A stretch of 64,000 nt of DNA from Mycobacterium sp. IS-1590 (GTDB lineage: Bacteria > Actinomycetota > Actinomycetes > Mycobacteriales > Mycobacteriaceae), in NCBI RefSeq assembly GCF_001500025.1, contig NZ_LQIW01000012.1, positions 186,001-250,000 on the forward strand. The letters run 5' to 3'. The notes under the pieces were generated by a model that saw nothing but the letters and a program-made list of their open reading frames with translations, was not told where the DNA came from and did no database searches. Both the position numbers and the translations under genes were made by a program. Shown in pieces: positions 55,913 through 64,000 of the stretch. Every line of letters begins with the position of its first letter. Positions within the stretch are counted from its first letter, which is position 1.

Positions 55913-57721
55913 TCAGGCCAGGTAGTCCGGTGGCAGCCCGTCGAGCATGCCCTTGAGCATCCGCACCGCGTATTCCGATGAGCCGCCACCGACGATCATC
56001 GCCGCGAACGCCATGTCGCCGCGGTACCCGGCGAACCAGGAGTGCGAACCGCCCGCGAACTCCGCCTCACCGGTCTTGCCCCGGACGTCGCCCGCGCCCT
56101 GCAGATCCTCGGCGGTGCCGTTGGTCACCACCAACCGCATCATCGGCCGCAGCCCCTCGACGATCTTCGGGTCCATCGGCGCCGGACTCTCGGCGACCTC
56201 GGTCTCCTTACCCTGAATTAGTTGTGGGACAGGCGTTTTCCCGGCGGACACCGTCGCCGCGGCCAACGCCATACCGAACGGGCTGGCGAGCACCTTGCCC
56301 TGACCGAAGCCGTCCTCGGTGCGCTCGGCGAGGTCGACGGTGGGCGGCACGGAACCGGTCACCGTCCGCAGGCCGGGGATGTCGTAGTCGGCGCCGAGGC
56401 CGTACTTGGCCGCGGCCATGGTCAATCCGCGCGGCGGCATCCGGCTGGCCAACTCGGCGAAGGTGGTGTTGCAGGAACTGGCGAACGCCCGCGACATCGG
56501 GACGGTGCCGAGGTCGAAGCCGCCGTAGTTGGGCACCGTCCGGTGGCCGATGTCCATCGTGCCGGGGCACGGAAGCATCGTGTTGGGGGTGGCCATGTCG
56601 CGTTCGATGGCCGCCCCCGCGGTCACCATCTTGAACGTCGAACCCGGCGGATACAGGCCGGTGGTGGCGATGAGGCCTTCGGTGTCGGCGGCCGCGTTCT
56701 GCGCGACGGCCAGAATCTCACCGGTCGACGGTTTGATCACCACGATCATCGCCTTCTTGCCGGTGAAGTTGACCGCGTTCTGCGCGGCGTTCTGGACCGA
56801 GCGGTCCAGGCTGATCCGGATCGAGGGTGCGGGTTTACCCGGCACCTCGTTGAGCACGTCGACGTCGACGCCGTTCTGGTTGACGGTGACCACCCGCCAC
56901 CCCGCGTCCCCGCCGAGTTCGCCCGCGACCGCCCTCTTGACCTCGCCGACGATCGCCGGCGCGAATTTCTCGTCAGTGGGCAGCATTTCGGCGAGCGGCG
57001 TGATGACCACACCGGGCTGCGCACCGATCGCGGCGGCCACCCGGTCGTGGTCGGCCTTGCGCAGCGTGATCAGGTTCAGCGGCTGTTTGGACGAGCTGGC
57101 CTGCTCGGCGAGCCGCTGCGGGTCGAGCGTGTTGTCGAAGGGCCGCAATGCGTCGACGACGGCCCGCGCGGTCTGCATCAGCGACCCGTCGGCCGCCCGC
57201 GCGTCCAGCGAGTAGCTGTACAGGTATCCCGGCACCAGCACCTCGGTACCGCCCCGTTCGATCACCGACGCCCGGGGCGGGGCGTCCGCGCGCAACGCGA
57301 AGGTCTGATTCTCGCCGAGGCGCGGGTGCAGGCCGGTGGCGCTCCACCGCACCATCCAGCGGCCCTCGTCGCGGACCATGTTCAGTTGTCCGTCGTAGGT
57401 CCAGGTCCGGTCCTTGGGCAGATGCCACGTGTAGCGGTAAGTGACGCTGCCGGTGTCCATCGCGTACTTGGAGGCCAGGATCTGGGTGTCCAGGTGGGTG
57501 GCCTGCAGCCCGGCCCACGCCTCGTTGAGGTCTTCGCGCGCATCGGCGGGCCGGTCGCTGAGCTCGGCCGCGCCCGCGGTGTCACCGGTCGCGAGCGCCG
57601 CGAAGAACTTCTCGGCGGCGGTCTCGGGCCCGGCGGGCTTGGGCGTGCAGGCGCTGTTGAGGCCGACGACCAGGAGTCCGACCGCGGCCAAGCTCATGAT
57701 GCGTGTTACTGAAGATGCCAT
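55913..57721 (-). CDS. penicillin-binding lipoprotein (class B)
   Basis: A 602-aa transpeptidase that cross-links peptidoglycan. The signal peptide ends in LNSAC (lipobox, Cys25). An NTF2/MecR-like N-domain comes first, then a dimerisation domain. The transpeptidase motifs are STFK near 360, SCN near 415 and KTG near 549. This is the gene equivalent to Rv2864c. It lies downstream of a strong inverted repeat (57802-57850), whose right end is 80 bp upstream. The SxN motif lies in ASSCNTTF. Confidence 0.93.
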   Translation of the reverse strand: MASSVTRIMSLAAVGLLVVGLNSACTPKPAGPETAAEKFFAALATGDTAGAAELSDRPADAREDLNEAWAGLQATHLDTQILASKYAMDTGSVTYRYTWHLPKDRTWTYDGQLNMVRDEGRWMVRWSATGLHPRLGENQTFALRADAPPRASVIERGGTEVLVPGYLYSYSLDARAADGSLMQTARAVVDALRPFDNTLDPQRLAEQASSSKQPLNLITLRKADHDRVAAAIGAQPGVVITPLAEMLPTDEKFAPAIVGEVKRAVAGELGGDAGWRVVTVNQNGVDVDVLNEVPGKPAPSIRISLDRSVQNAAQNAVNFTGKKAMIVVIKPSTGEILAVAQNAAADTEGLIATTGLYPPGSTFKMVTAGAAIERDMATPNTMLPCPGTMDIGHRTVPNYGGFDLGTVPMSRAFASSCNTTFAELASRMPPRGLTMAAAKYGLGADYDIPGLRTVTGSVPPTVDLAERTEDGFGQGKVLASPFGMALAAATVSAGKTPVPQLIQGKETEVAESPAPMDPKIVEGLRPMMRLVVTNGTAEDLQGAGDVRGKTGEAEFAGGSHSWFAGYRGDMAFAAMIVGGGSSEYAVRMLKGMLDGLPPDYLA

Positions 57722-57801
57722 TGGGGCAGATGTTACGAAGTCGAGACCTGCAATCCCGGTAGGCGCACCGATTTTTGCGAGTCGGTTCTCCGATTGGGCG
57801 G

Positions 57802-57850
57802 CTTAACGGGTTGATTGCACGCACCTGGCGCGTGAGATCAACCCGTTAAG
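57802..57850. promoter_or_regulatory. strong inverted repeat upstream of the penicillin-binding gene
   Basis: Perfect 14-bp arms CTTAACGGGTTGAT (57802-57815) and ATCAACCCGTTAAG (57837-57850) surround 21 nt. Inside them CACGC (57818-57822) and GCGTG (57830-57834) pair again around ACCTGGC. It lies 80 bp upstream of the start of the penicillin-binding gene and 94 bp downstream of the acetyltransferase stop. It may terminate the upstream gene or regulate the downstream one. Confidence 0.75.
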
Positions 57851-57857
57851 GGCGAAT

Positions 57858-57941
57858 CGGCGCCTGGCGCCGTCTGCCGGTCGGCGCGCCTGGCGCCCGC
57901 CGCCGGTCGGCGCCTCAGCCCGCCGTCGGCCCGGCGCCGAA
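57858..57941. repeat. imperfect GC-rich tandem repeat
   Basis: Copies beginning CGGCGC at 57858, 57882 and 57908 (period 24-26) each carry GGCGC-CTGGCGCC-like palindromes and end in GCCGGT or a variant. It fills the space between the acetyltransferase stop and the inverted repeat. No coding potential is seen in it. Confidence 0.55.
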
Positions 57942-57943
57942 CG

Positions 57944-58600
57944 TCAGCCCGCGGCCGGTGCCCGCACCACCAGCGGCACCCCCGGGAAGTAGGCGGCCAT
58001 CTCCGAGCGCGACTTACGCAGCGCCGCGGTGCCGTAGCCCTGCTTGCGGTGGTCGGGGTGGATCCAGATCCGCACGTTGACCTCACCGGAGACCAGGTCG
58101 CCGAACACCATCCCGATCTTCTCGGAACCCTGCACCGCGACCAGCCAAGCCGCCTCCTCCGCGTCGACGCGTCGCAGGCCGGCGCGGATCTCGTCGTCGA
58201 GATCGCCCGCGGGGGCGCGCGAGCCGTCGCCCGCTTCGCGCACGTCCTGGGTGCGCGCGGCGAAGATGTCGCGATCGGTGTCGGCCAGGAACGGGCGCAG
58301 CGCCATGCTGTCGGCGTTACGTGCCGGCTCGCCCATCGTGAAGCTGAGCTGGTTGTTGAGATCTTCGAGTTCGGCGGCGATCCGGCGCCGCGACACCTTG
58401 GTCAGCCGATCGAACGACAGCCGCAGCACCGCCTCGGCGGCGGTGGGCGATGCGCCAAGCATGCTCGCGATGGCCTCGATCGCGGCGTCGTAGTCCTCGG
58501 AATCGACGATGACGTCGAGCAGTTCGTGCCGCCGTTCCAGGGCGCGCACCATCGTGTCGGCGATCTCCCTGCGCGCGATTGTGCGGTCGTCGTCAGCCAT
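57944..58600 (-). CDS. GNAT acetyltransferase with N-terminal helical domain
   Basis: A 218-aa protein. Residues 1-90 form a helical segment (ERRHELLDVIVDSEDYDAAIEAIASMLG, FDRLTKVSRRRIAAELEDLNNQL) like the dimerising helices seen in type II topoisomerase A subunits. A GNAT domain follows (about 95-218) with WLVAVQGSEKIGMVFGDLV and the acetyl-CoA loop HPDHRKQGYGTAAL. The acceptor is unknown; the combination is a recurring actinobacterial architecture. It is 35 bp from the next GNAT gene on the same strand. Confidence 0.8.
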   Translation of the reverse strand: MADDDRTIARREIADTMVRALERRHELLDVIVDSEDYDAAIEAIASMLGASPTAAEAVLRLSFDRLTKVSRRRIAAELEDLNNQLSFTMGEPARNADSMALRPFLADTDRDIFAARTQDVREAGDGSRAPAGDLDDEIRAGLRRVDAEEAAWLVAVQGSEKIGMVFGDLVSGEVNVRIWIHPDHRKQGYGTAALRKSRSEMAAYFPGVPLVVRAPAAG

Positions 58601-58635
58601 GCCGTGAGCGTAAATCAGTCCGGCGGTCGGAACGG

Positions 58636-59490
58636 TCAGTCCAGCAGAACGGTCGCGAACGTTCCCACTTGATGGAAGCCGACGCGGTCATAGGTGGCCC
58701 GCGCGACGGTGTTGAAGTCGTTGACGTACAGGCTCGCCGTTCGTCCGGACCGGACCACCGCCTCGGCCAGCGTGGCGGTGCCCGCGGTGCCCAGACCGTG
58801 CCCGCGCCAGTCGGGGTGCACCCACACGCCCTGGATCTGCCCGACCGTCGGCGACTGCGAACCGACCTCGGCCTTGAACACCACCTCGCCGCGCTCGAAG
58901 CGGGCCCAGGCCCGGCCCGCGGCGATCAGGCCGGCGACCCGTCTGCGGTATCCCCTGCCTCCGTCGCCCAGGCGCGGGTCGATGCCGACCTCACCGATGA
59001 ACATGTCGATCGAGGCGACGAGGTAGGCGTCGAGCTCGTCGGCACGTACCTGGCGCACGGCGGGATCGGTCGCGCACGACGGCGGCGTGCTCAGCGCCAG
59101 CAGCGGCTGATGCTCGCGCACGTCGCGGGCGGCGCCCCAGGCGTTCTCGAGGCGACGCCACATCGGCAGCACCAGCTCGGCCCGCCCGACCAGGGACGAG
59201 CAGCGGCGCGCGGTGCTCATCGCCTTCTCGGCGAACGCATGCAGGTCAATCATGTCCCCGCGCAACGGAATCAGGTTCGCACCGGCGTAGCACAAGGATT
59301 CGGTGGGCCTGCGCCGCGTCCACAGTTCGCCGCCGATCGCCGACGGCTCCACACCGTATTCGGCCACCCGACAGGCGACCATGCACGAGCCGACCGGATC
59401 CTCGTCGAGCACCCGCATCACGGCGCCGACGTCGCGCACCACCGAGACCCGTCGTTCGTCGACGTGACGAAACAGCGGCGGTGCCGACAT
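58636..59490 (-). CDS. GNAT acetyltransferase with DUF4081 domain
   Basis: A 284-aa protein. The N-terminal half (about 1-150) has the DUF4081 features GSCMVACRVAEYGVEP, WTRRRPTESLCYAGANLIPLRGD and ARRCSSLVGRAELVLPMW. The C-terminal GNAT domain has VWVHPDWRGHGLGTAGTATLAEAV and YVNDFNTVARATYDRVGF. Matches the Rv2867c-type protein by order. It precedes ispG on the same strand in reverse, suggesting a loosely shared unit with ispG, rip1 and dxr. Acceptor unknown. Confidence 0.85.
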   Translation of the reverse strand: MSAPPLFRHVDERRVSVVRDVGAVMRVLDEDPVGSCMVACRVAEYGVEPSAIGGELWTRRRPTESLCYAGANLIPLRGDMIDLHAFAEKAMSTARRCSSLVGRAELVLPMWRRLENAWGAARDVREHQPLLALSTPPSCATDPAVRQVRADELDAYLVASIDMFIGEVGIDPRLGDGGRGYRRRVAGLIAAGRAWARFERGEVVFKAEVGSQSPTVGQIQGVWVHPDWRGHGLGTAGTATLAEAVVRSGRTASLYVNDFNTVARATYDRVGFHQVGTFATVLLD

Positions 59491-59544
59491 GGGATCTCTT
59501 TCTAACCGACACCGGACGGTGCTACCCGGTGTTTGGGATCACAT

Positions 59545-60720
59545 TCAGCTTACGGTCACGACGGGCGAACCGCTGGCATCTGTTCCACGCTCTTCCGCGA
59601 TTCGCATGGCCTCTTCGATCAGGGTCTCGACGATCTGCGCTTCGGGGACGGTCTTGATGACCTCACCCTTGACGAAGATCTGGCCCTTGCCGTTGCCGGA
59701 GGCCACCCCGAGGTCGGCTTCGCGCGCCTCGCCGGGACCGTTGACGACACAACCCATCACGGCCACGCGCAGCGGAACGTCCATCCCCTCCAGCCCGGCG
59801 GTGACCTCGTTGGCCAACGAGTAGACGTCGACCTGGGCGCGCCCGCACGAGGGGCACGACACGATCTCCAGCGACCGCGGGCGCAGGTTCAGCGATTCGA
59901 GGATCTGGTTACCCACCTTGACCTCTTCGGCCGGCGGCGCCGACAGCGAAACGCGGATCGTGTCGCCGATGCCCTTGGACAACAACGCACCGAACGCGAC
60001 CGCCGACTTGATCGTGCCCTGAAACGCCGGGCCCGCCTCGGTGACGCCGAGATGCAGCGGGTAGTCGCACTGCGCGGCGAGTTGTTCGTAGGCGGCCACC
60101 ATCACGACGGGGTCGCTGTGCTTGACGCTGATCTTGATGTCGCCGAAGCCGTGCTCCTCGAACAGCGACGCCTCCCACAGCGCCGACTCGACCAGCGCCT
60201 CGGGCGTGGCCTTGCCGTACTTCTCCATGAAGCGCTTGTCCAGCGATCCCGCGTTGACACCGATGCGGATCGGGACGCCCGCCGCGCCTGCGGCCTTGGC
60301 GACCTCGCCCACGCGGCCGTCGAACTCCTTGATGTTGCCGGGGTTGACGCGTACGGCGGCGCAACCGGCGTCGATGGCGGCGAAGATGTACTTCGGCTGG
60401 AAGTGGATGTCGGCGATCACCGGAATCTGGCTGTGCCTGGCGATCTCGGCGAGCGCGTCGGCGTCCTCCTGACGCGGGCACGCCACCCGCACGATGTCGC
60501 AGCCCGACGCCGTCAACTCGGCGATCTGCTGCAACGTCGAGTTGACGTCGTGGGTCTTGGTGGTGCACATGGACTGCACCGCAATCGGGTGATCGCTGCC
60601 GATGCCGACATCGCCGACCATCAACTGACGGGTTTTGCGCCGGGGCGCCAGAACCGGCGCCGGGGGCGTCGGCATTCCCAGTCCTATTTGTTGAGACCCG
60701 ATCTGTTGGCCGGAGGCCAT
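59545..60720 (-). CDS. ispG: 4-hydroxy-3-methylbut-2-enyl diphosphate synthase
   Basis: A 391-aa IspG/GcpE, the penultimate enzyme of the methylerythritol phosphate route. It reduces methylerythritol cyclodiphosphate using a [4Fe-4S] cluster. Cluster ligands lie in SCPSCGR and [10 protein letters not shown]. The TIM-barrel start is [21 protein letters not shown]. The first 28 residues are variable, and a Met at residue 16 is an alternative start. It lies 15 bp after rip1, and dxr of the same pathway is one gene further upstream. Confidence 0.95.
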   Translation of the reverse strand: MASGQQIGSQQIGLGMPTPPAPVLAPRRKTRQLMVGDVGIGSDHPIAVQSMCTTKTHDVNSTLQQIAELTASGCDIVRVACPRQEDADALAEIARHSQIPVIADIHFQPKYIFAAIDAGCAAVRVNPGNIKEFDGRVGEVAKAAGAAGVPIRIGVNAGSLDKRFMEKYGKATPEALVESALWEASLFEEHGFGDIKISVKHSDPVVMVAAYEQLAAQCDYPLHLGVTEAGPAFQGTIKSAVAFGALLSKGIGDTIRVSLSAPPAEEVKVGNQILESLNLRPRSLEIVSCPSCGRAQVDVYSLANEVTAGLEGMDVPLRVAVMGCVVNGPGEAREADLGVASGNGKGQIFVKGEVIKTVPEAQIVETLIEEAMRIAEERGTDASGSPVVTVS

Positions 60721-60735
60721 TTTTTCTCCTACTGC

Positions 60736-61959
60736 TTACTGAAAGATTCTGATGGGGTTGACGAAGTCGGCGGTCACGGTCAACAGCATGTAGCCGGCCA
60801 CCACGACGAGGATCACGTACGTGGCGGGCATCAGCCGCAGGTAGTTGACCGGAGCCGCGGCCACTTTGCCGCGGGCCGACCGAATCGTGTTGCGGATCTT
60901 CTCGTAGAAGGCGATCGCGATGTGGCCGCCGTCGAACGGCAGCAGCGGCACGAGATTGATCGCGCCGAGCACGAAGTTCAACTGCGCCAGGAAGAACCAG
61001 AACGCGACCCACAGCCCCTGATCGACGGCGTCGCCGCCGATGATGCTGGCGCCCACGACGCTGATCGGGGTCTCGGGATCGCGCTCCTCACCGCCGATGG
61101 AGCGCACCAACGCGCCCATCTTGGTCGGCAGTTTGGCCAGCGACTTGCCGATCTCCACGGCGAGGTCGCCGGTGAACGCGATCGTCGCGGGCGCCGCCGA
61201 CAGCGCGTTGTACTGCGTGGGCCCGAACTGCGCCGCGGTGATGCCGACCGTGCCGACCGGAACCGGTTCGGCGACCTCGCCCTTGGCGACCCACCGCTGG
61301 GCGGGTACGACATCGACGAGAGTGGTGAACTCGCTCCCGTCGCGCTGCACGGTGAACTCGGTCGGACCGTCGAGCGCACGCACGGCGGATACCAACTCGT
61401 CGAAGTTCGCCACGGGCGTGTCGCCGATCTTGACCACGGTGTCCCCGGCTTGGATGCCCGCGGCCGCAGCCGGCGAGGGCGCCAGGCAGTCACCGAGCTG
61501 ACCCCTGCTGACTTCGGCTTTCACGCACGACGTCTCACCGACGATCGCGGTGGTCGGCGCGTGCAGGTTGGGCAGCCCCCACACCACGGCGATGCCGTAG
61601 ATCAGGACCAGGCCGATGAGGAAGTTCATCCCCGGCCCCGCGGCCAGCACCGCGACGCGCTTCCACGTCTTCTGCTTGTACATCGCGCGGTCCTGCTCAT
61701 CGGGCGCGAGTTCCTCCACCGAGGTCATGCCCGCGATGTCGCAGAACCCGCCGAGTGGGACCGCCTTGACCCCGTACTCGGTACGATCGCCGACCTTGTT
61801 CGCCCGCCAGGTCGCCCACAGCGTCGGACCGAACCCGACGAAGTAGCGGCGCACCTTCATTCCGGTGGCACGCGCCACCCACATGTGGCCGCATTCATGC
61901 AAAGCCACCGAGACCAAGATGGCCAGTGCGAACAGCACGACACCGGTGAGCCACATCAT
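60736..61959 (-). CDS. rip1: site-2 intramembrane zinc metalloprotease Rip1
   Basis: A 407-aa RseP-type protease. The first transmembrane helix contains HECGH (His21, Glu22, His25), the zinc motif. A PDZ domain lies at about 165-245 ([23 protein letters not shown]). The last helices include [13 protein letters not shown] with the third metal ligand Asp. Mycobacterial Rip1 cleaves anti-sigma factors, including those for SigK and SigL, and affects envelope lipids. The start overlaps the dxr stop (ATGA at 61956-61959). Confidence 0.94.
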   Translation of the reverse strand: MMWLTGVVLFALAILVSVALHECGHMWVARATGMKVRRYFVGFGPTLWATWRANKVGDRTEYGVKAVPLGGFCDIAGMTSVEELAPDEQDRAMYKQKTWKRVAVLAAGPGMNFLIGLVLIYGIAVVWGLPNLHAPTTAIVGETSCVKAEVSRGQLGDCLAPSPAAAAGIQAGDTVVKIGDTPVANFDELVSAVRALDGPTEFTVQRDGSEFTTLVDVVPAQRWVAKGEVAEPVPVGTVGITAAQFGPTQYNALSAAPATIAFTGDLAVEIGKSLAKLPTKMGALVRSIGGEERDPETPISVVGASIIGGDAVDQGLWVAFWFFLAQLNFVLGAINLVPLLPFDGGHIAIAFYEKIRNTIRSARGKVAAAPVNYLRLMPATYVILVVVAGYMLLTVTADFVNPIRIFQ

Positions 61960-63152
61960 CTGGTGGTGATTACCTCCCGCTCGACCGCGCGCGCGGCACG
62001 GTCACGCGCCCACTGCTGGGCGTCAAGTACGTCGTCCACGGTAGCTGGTTCGGCGGCCCACTGGTCGGCAGCGCGCAGCACGTCCTCGATGGTGCGCACG
62101 ATCGCCGGGAAGCGGATACGCCCGTCGAGGAACGCCGCGGCCGCCTCCTCGTTGGCGGCGTTGTAGACCGCTGTCAGGCAGCCGCCCGCTTCGCCGGCCT
62201 GGCGGGCCAGCGCCACGGCGGGGAACACCGCGTCGTCGAGCGGTTCGAAATCCCAGGTCGACGCGGTGGTGAAGTCGCAGGCCAGCGCGGCCGCCGGAAC
62301 CCGTTCAGGCCAGCCGAGCGCCAGCGCGATCGGCAGCTTCATATCGGGCGGGCTGGCCTGAGCCAGCGTGGAGCCGTCGGTGAACGTGACCATCGAGTGC
62401 ACGATCGACTGCGGGTGCACGACCACCTCGATGCGGTCGTAGGGCACTTCGAACAGCAGGTGCGTCTCGATCAGCTCGAGCCCCTTGTTGACCAGCGACG
62501 CCGAGTTGAGTGTGTTCATCGGCCCCATCGACCAGGTCGGGTGGGCACCGGCCTGCTCCGGCGTGGCCGACTCCAACTGTTCGGCGCTCCACCCGCGGAA
62601 GGGACCGCCCGATGCGGTCAGCACGATCTTGGCGACCTCGGCGGGGCTGCCTCCGCGCAGGCACTGCGCCATCGCCGAGTGTTCGGAGTCAACGGGCACG
62701 ATCTGGCCTGGTCGGGCCGCCTTGAGCACCAGGGGGCCACCGGCGACGAGCGACTCCTTGTTGGCCAGCGCCAGGCGTGCGCCGGTTGCCAGCGCGGCCA
62801 GCGTCGGATGCAGCCCCAGCGCGCCGACGAGCGCGTTGAGCACCACGTCGGCCTCGGTGTTCTCGATCAGTTGGGTGGCGGCGTCGGGTCCGGTGTAGGT
62901 GACGTCACCGAGGCGGGCGGCGGCGGCCTGGTCGGCGACCGCGATATTGGTCACACCCGTCGCGGCGCGCTGCCGCGCCAGCAGGTCCGGGTTACCGCCG
63001 GCGGCGGCCAGGCCGACGACCTCGAAGCGGTCGGGGTTGGCGGCGATGACGTCGAGCGCCTGGGTGCCGATCGACCCCGTGCTGCCGAGGATCAGGACGC
63101 GTCGCCGACTTGACGCCCCGTCGCCGCGCTCGGCCTCGCCGGAAGTACTCAC
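61956..63152 (-). CDS. dxr: 1-deoxy-D-xylulose 5-phosphate reductoisomerase
   Basis: A 398-aa Dxr (IspC), the second step of the methylerythritol phosphate route and the target of fosmidomycin. NADPH loop [18 protein letters not shown], and [13 protein letters not shown] with the metal-binding Asp-Glu pair. The catalytic loop GGPFRGWS and [17 protein letters not shown] block follow, and the C-terminal [14 protein letters not shown] start. It heads the dxr-rip1-ispG set. Confidence 0.95.
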   Translation of the reverse strand: MSTSGEAERGDGASSRRRVLILGSTGSIGTQALDVIAANPDRFEVVGLAAAGGNPDLLARQRAATGVTNIAVADQAAAARLGDVTYTGPDAATQLIENTEADVVLNALVGALGLHPTLAALATGARLALANKESLVAGGPLVLKAARPGQIVPVDSEHSAMAQCLRGGSPAEVAKIVLTASGGPFRGWSAEQLESATPEQAGAHPTWSMGPMNTLNSASLVNKGLELIETHLLFEVPYDRIEVVVHPQSIVHSMVTFTDGSTLAQASPPDMKLPIALALGWPERVPAAALACDFTTASTWDFEPLDDAVFPAVALARQAGEAGGCLTAVYNAANEEAAAAFLDGRIRFPAIVRTIEDVLRAADQWAAEPATVDDVLDAQQWARDRAARAVEREVITTR

Positions 63153-63242
63153 CGAACCATTGTGCCGCCTACCGGCGCACGCTCGTCAGTCCGCCGGGCG
63201 CGGGCCACTCGCCCGGAAAACGTGACGCAAATCTGACGGGAT

Positions 63243-63270
63243 CCATCCCCTGACCACTCCGGTCCGAATC
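63243..63270 (+). promoter_or_regulatory. SigK-type promoter of the fasciclin lipoprotein gene
   Basis: CCATCC (63243-63248) and CCGAATC (63264-63270) match the -35 and -10 reported for SigK promoters of mpt70/mpt83; 16 nt lie between CCATCC and CGAAT. The -10 box is about 55 nt before the start codon. SigK is released from its anti-sigma factor with the help of Rip1, encoded 1.4 kb away. Confidence 0.7.
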
Positions 63271-63324
63271 TCCGGTGTCACCAGCAGAGGACGGAACCAT
63301 CCGTCCACGACAAGGGAGCAACGC

Positions 63325-63999
63325 ATGAAGATCAAGTTCGGCAAGTCCGTATCCGCAGCGGGTGTGGCCGCAGCCGCGATCCTGACCCTCTCGGCGTGTT
63401 CGAACGACGCCACCTCCGCGGCGCCCGCCGCAGACCCCGAGACGGCCTCGATGACGACCAGCCTCGCGCCCGCGCCGATGGAGCAGCCCATCAACCCGGC
63501 CGGCGGCCTGGTGGGCGACGGTTGTGCGACGTACGCCGAGCAGGTGCCGTCGGGCCCGGGCTCGGTGGCCGGAATGGCGCAGGACCCGGTGACCGTCGCC
63601 GCGTCGAACAACCCGATGCTCACGACCCTGACGCAGGCGCTGTCCGGGCAACTCAACCCGAACGTCAACCTCGTCGACACGCTCAACGGCGGGGAGTTCA
63701 CCGTCTTCGCCCCGACCGATGAGGCCTTCGGAAAGATCGATCCAGCGACCATCGAGACGCTCAAGACCGACAGTGAACTGCTGACCAGCATCCTCACCTA
63801 TCACGTGGTGCCCGGTCAGGCCAGCCCGGCGCAGGTCCCCGGCGACCACAAGACCGTCCAGGGCGCCGACGTCTCGGTCACCGGCGAGGGCGCCGGTCTC
63901 AAGATCAACGACGCGGGCCTGGTGTGTGGCGGGGTGTCGACCGCCAACGCGACGGTGTACATGATCGACACAGTCCTGATGCCCCCGGCCGCCTCATAG
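63325..63999 (+). CDS. mpt83: MPT83-type fasciclin-domain lipoprotein
   Basis: A 224-aa surface lipoprotein. The signal peptide has lipobox LSAC (Cys25), then a disordered Ala/Pro-rich linker and one fasciclin (FAS1) domain from about 80 to the end: [39 protein letters not shown] and [12 protein letters not shown] Cys pair (GDGCATYAE and LVCGG) matches MPT70/MPT83. An AAGGGAG ribosome binding site precedes the ATG. The full frame, including the TAG, ends one base before the window edge. Role in adhesion or host recognition is inferred from the family. Confidence 0.92.
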   Translation: MKIKFGKSVSAAGVAAAAILTLSACSNDATSAAPAADPETASMTTSLAPAPMEQPINPAGGLVGDGCATYAEQVPSGPGSVAGMAQDPVTVAASNNPMLTTLTQALSGQLNPNVNLVDTLNGGEFTVFAPTDEAFGKIDPATIETLKTDSELLTSILTYHVVPGQASPAQVPGDHKTVQGADVSVTGEGAGLKINDAGLVCGGVSTANATVYMIDTVLMPPAAS

Positions 64000-64000
64000 G

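Noticed and set aside
59533..62166. 877-aa open frame opposite ispG and rip1
   Set aside because: It spans two well-supported genes on the other strand and has the Asp/Arg/His-rich look of an antisense shadow frame.

Overview
The window is high-GC actinobacterial DNA, almost certainly from a fast-growing mycobacterium (Mycolicibacterium-like). Marker genes are pptT with pptH, mycothione reductase (mtr), efpA, the rip1 protease, an MPT83-type fasciclin lipoprotein, and a truB/rimP-nusA-ylxR-infB-rbfA block. From about 10 kb onward the order follows the Mycobacterium tuberculosis stretch from dinF (Rv2836c) to mpt83 (Rv2873), with lineage-specific inserts. Many genes overlap by ATGA, GTGA or TTGA. 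Several start at a GTG placed 6-7 nt after a TANNNT box, the mycobacterial leaderless pattern. I see no tRNA, rRNA, CRISPR array, insertion sequence or prophage. No gap without a gene exceeds 300 bases.

Layout. 1-2.4 kb: truB (cut by the window edge), pptT and pptH in one overlapping string, with a KstR-like palindrome upstream. 2.5-6.0 kb: a DUF3558-like exported protein, then an uncharacterised protein coupled to a sulfotransferase and divergent from a TetR regulator. 6.0-10 kb: a CocE-type hydrolase, DUF1802, DUF2277, a crotonase-fold protein and a small methyltransferase. 10-20.7 kb: a MATE exporter, the nanoRNase/c-di-AMP hydrolase, the rbfA-infB-ylxR-nusA-rimP translation/transcription operon, a Tat-type lipoprotein with a ferritin-like partner, and proS. 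20.7-24 kb: two tandem 14-helix MFS exporters (efpA and a paralogue). 24-31 kb: cobalamin/sirohaem genes (cysG, cobB, cobO, a ChlI-ChlD fusion), an ElaA-type acetyltransferase and mqo. 31-33.7 kb: an alpha/beta hydrolase and mtr.

33.7-41 kb is an accessory region: a CbiMNQO cobalt ECF transporter with an 11-bp-arm palindrome over its promoter, a small secreted protein, a large SARP/NB-ARC/TPR regulator, a methyltransferase, and an ArsR sensor with His/Asp residues in its last helix. 41-48 kb holds a GntR/FadR regulator, SDR, aldehyde dehydrogenase, gamma-glutamyl hydrolase-like amidotransferase, GlnA4-type ligase and a divergent amino acid/ethanolamine permease. Together they read as a complete gamma-glutamylation route for catabolism of an amino alcohol. 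48-51.6 kb encodes the two enzymes for the osmolyte dipeptide N-acetylglutaminylglutamine amide. 51.6-64 kb contains an alpha/beta-fold protein without its serine, a DUF5642 lipoprotein, cobQ, mapB, a DUF1707 protein, a penicillin-binding lipoprotein, two GNAT proteins, ispG-rip1-dxr (two isoprenoid enzymes around the site-2 protease), and the fasciclin lipoprotein behind a SigK-type promoter.

Assignments rest on reading motifs, gene order and start-site signals. No similarity search was run.
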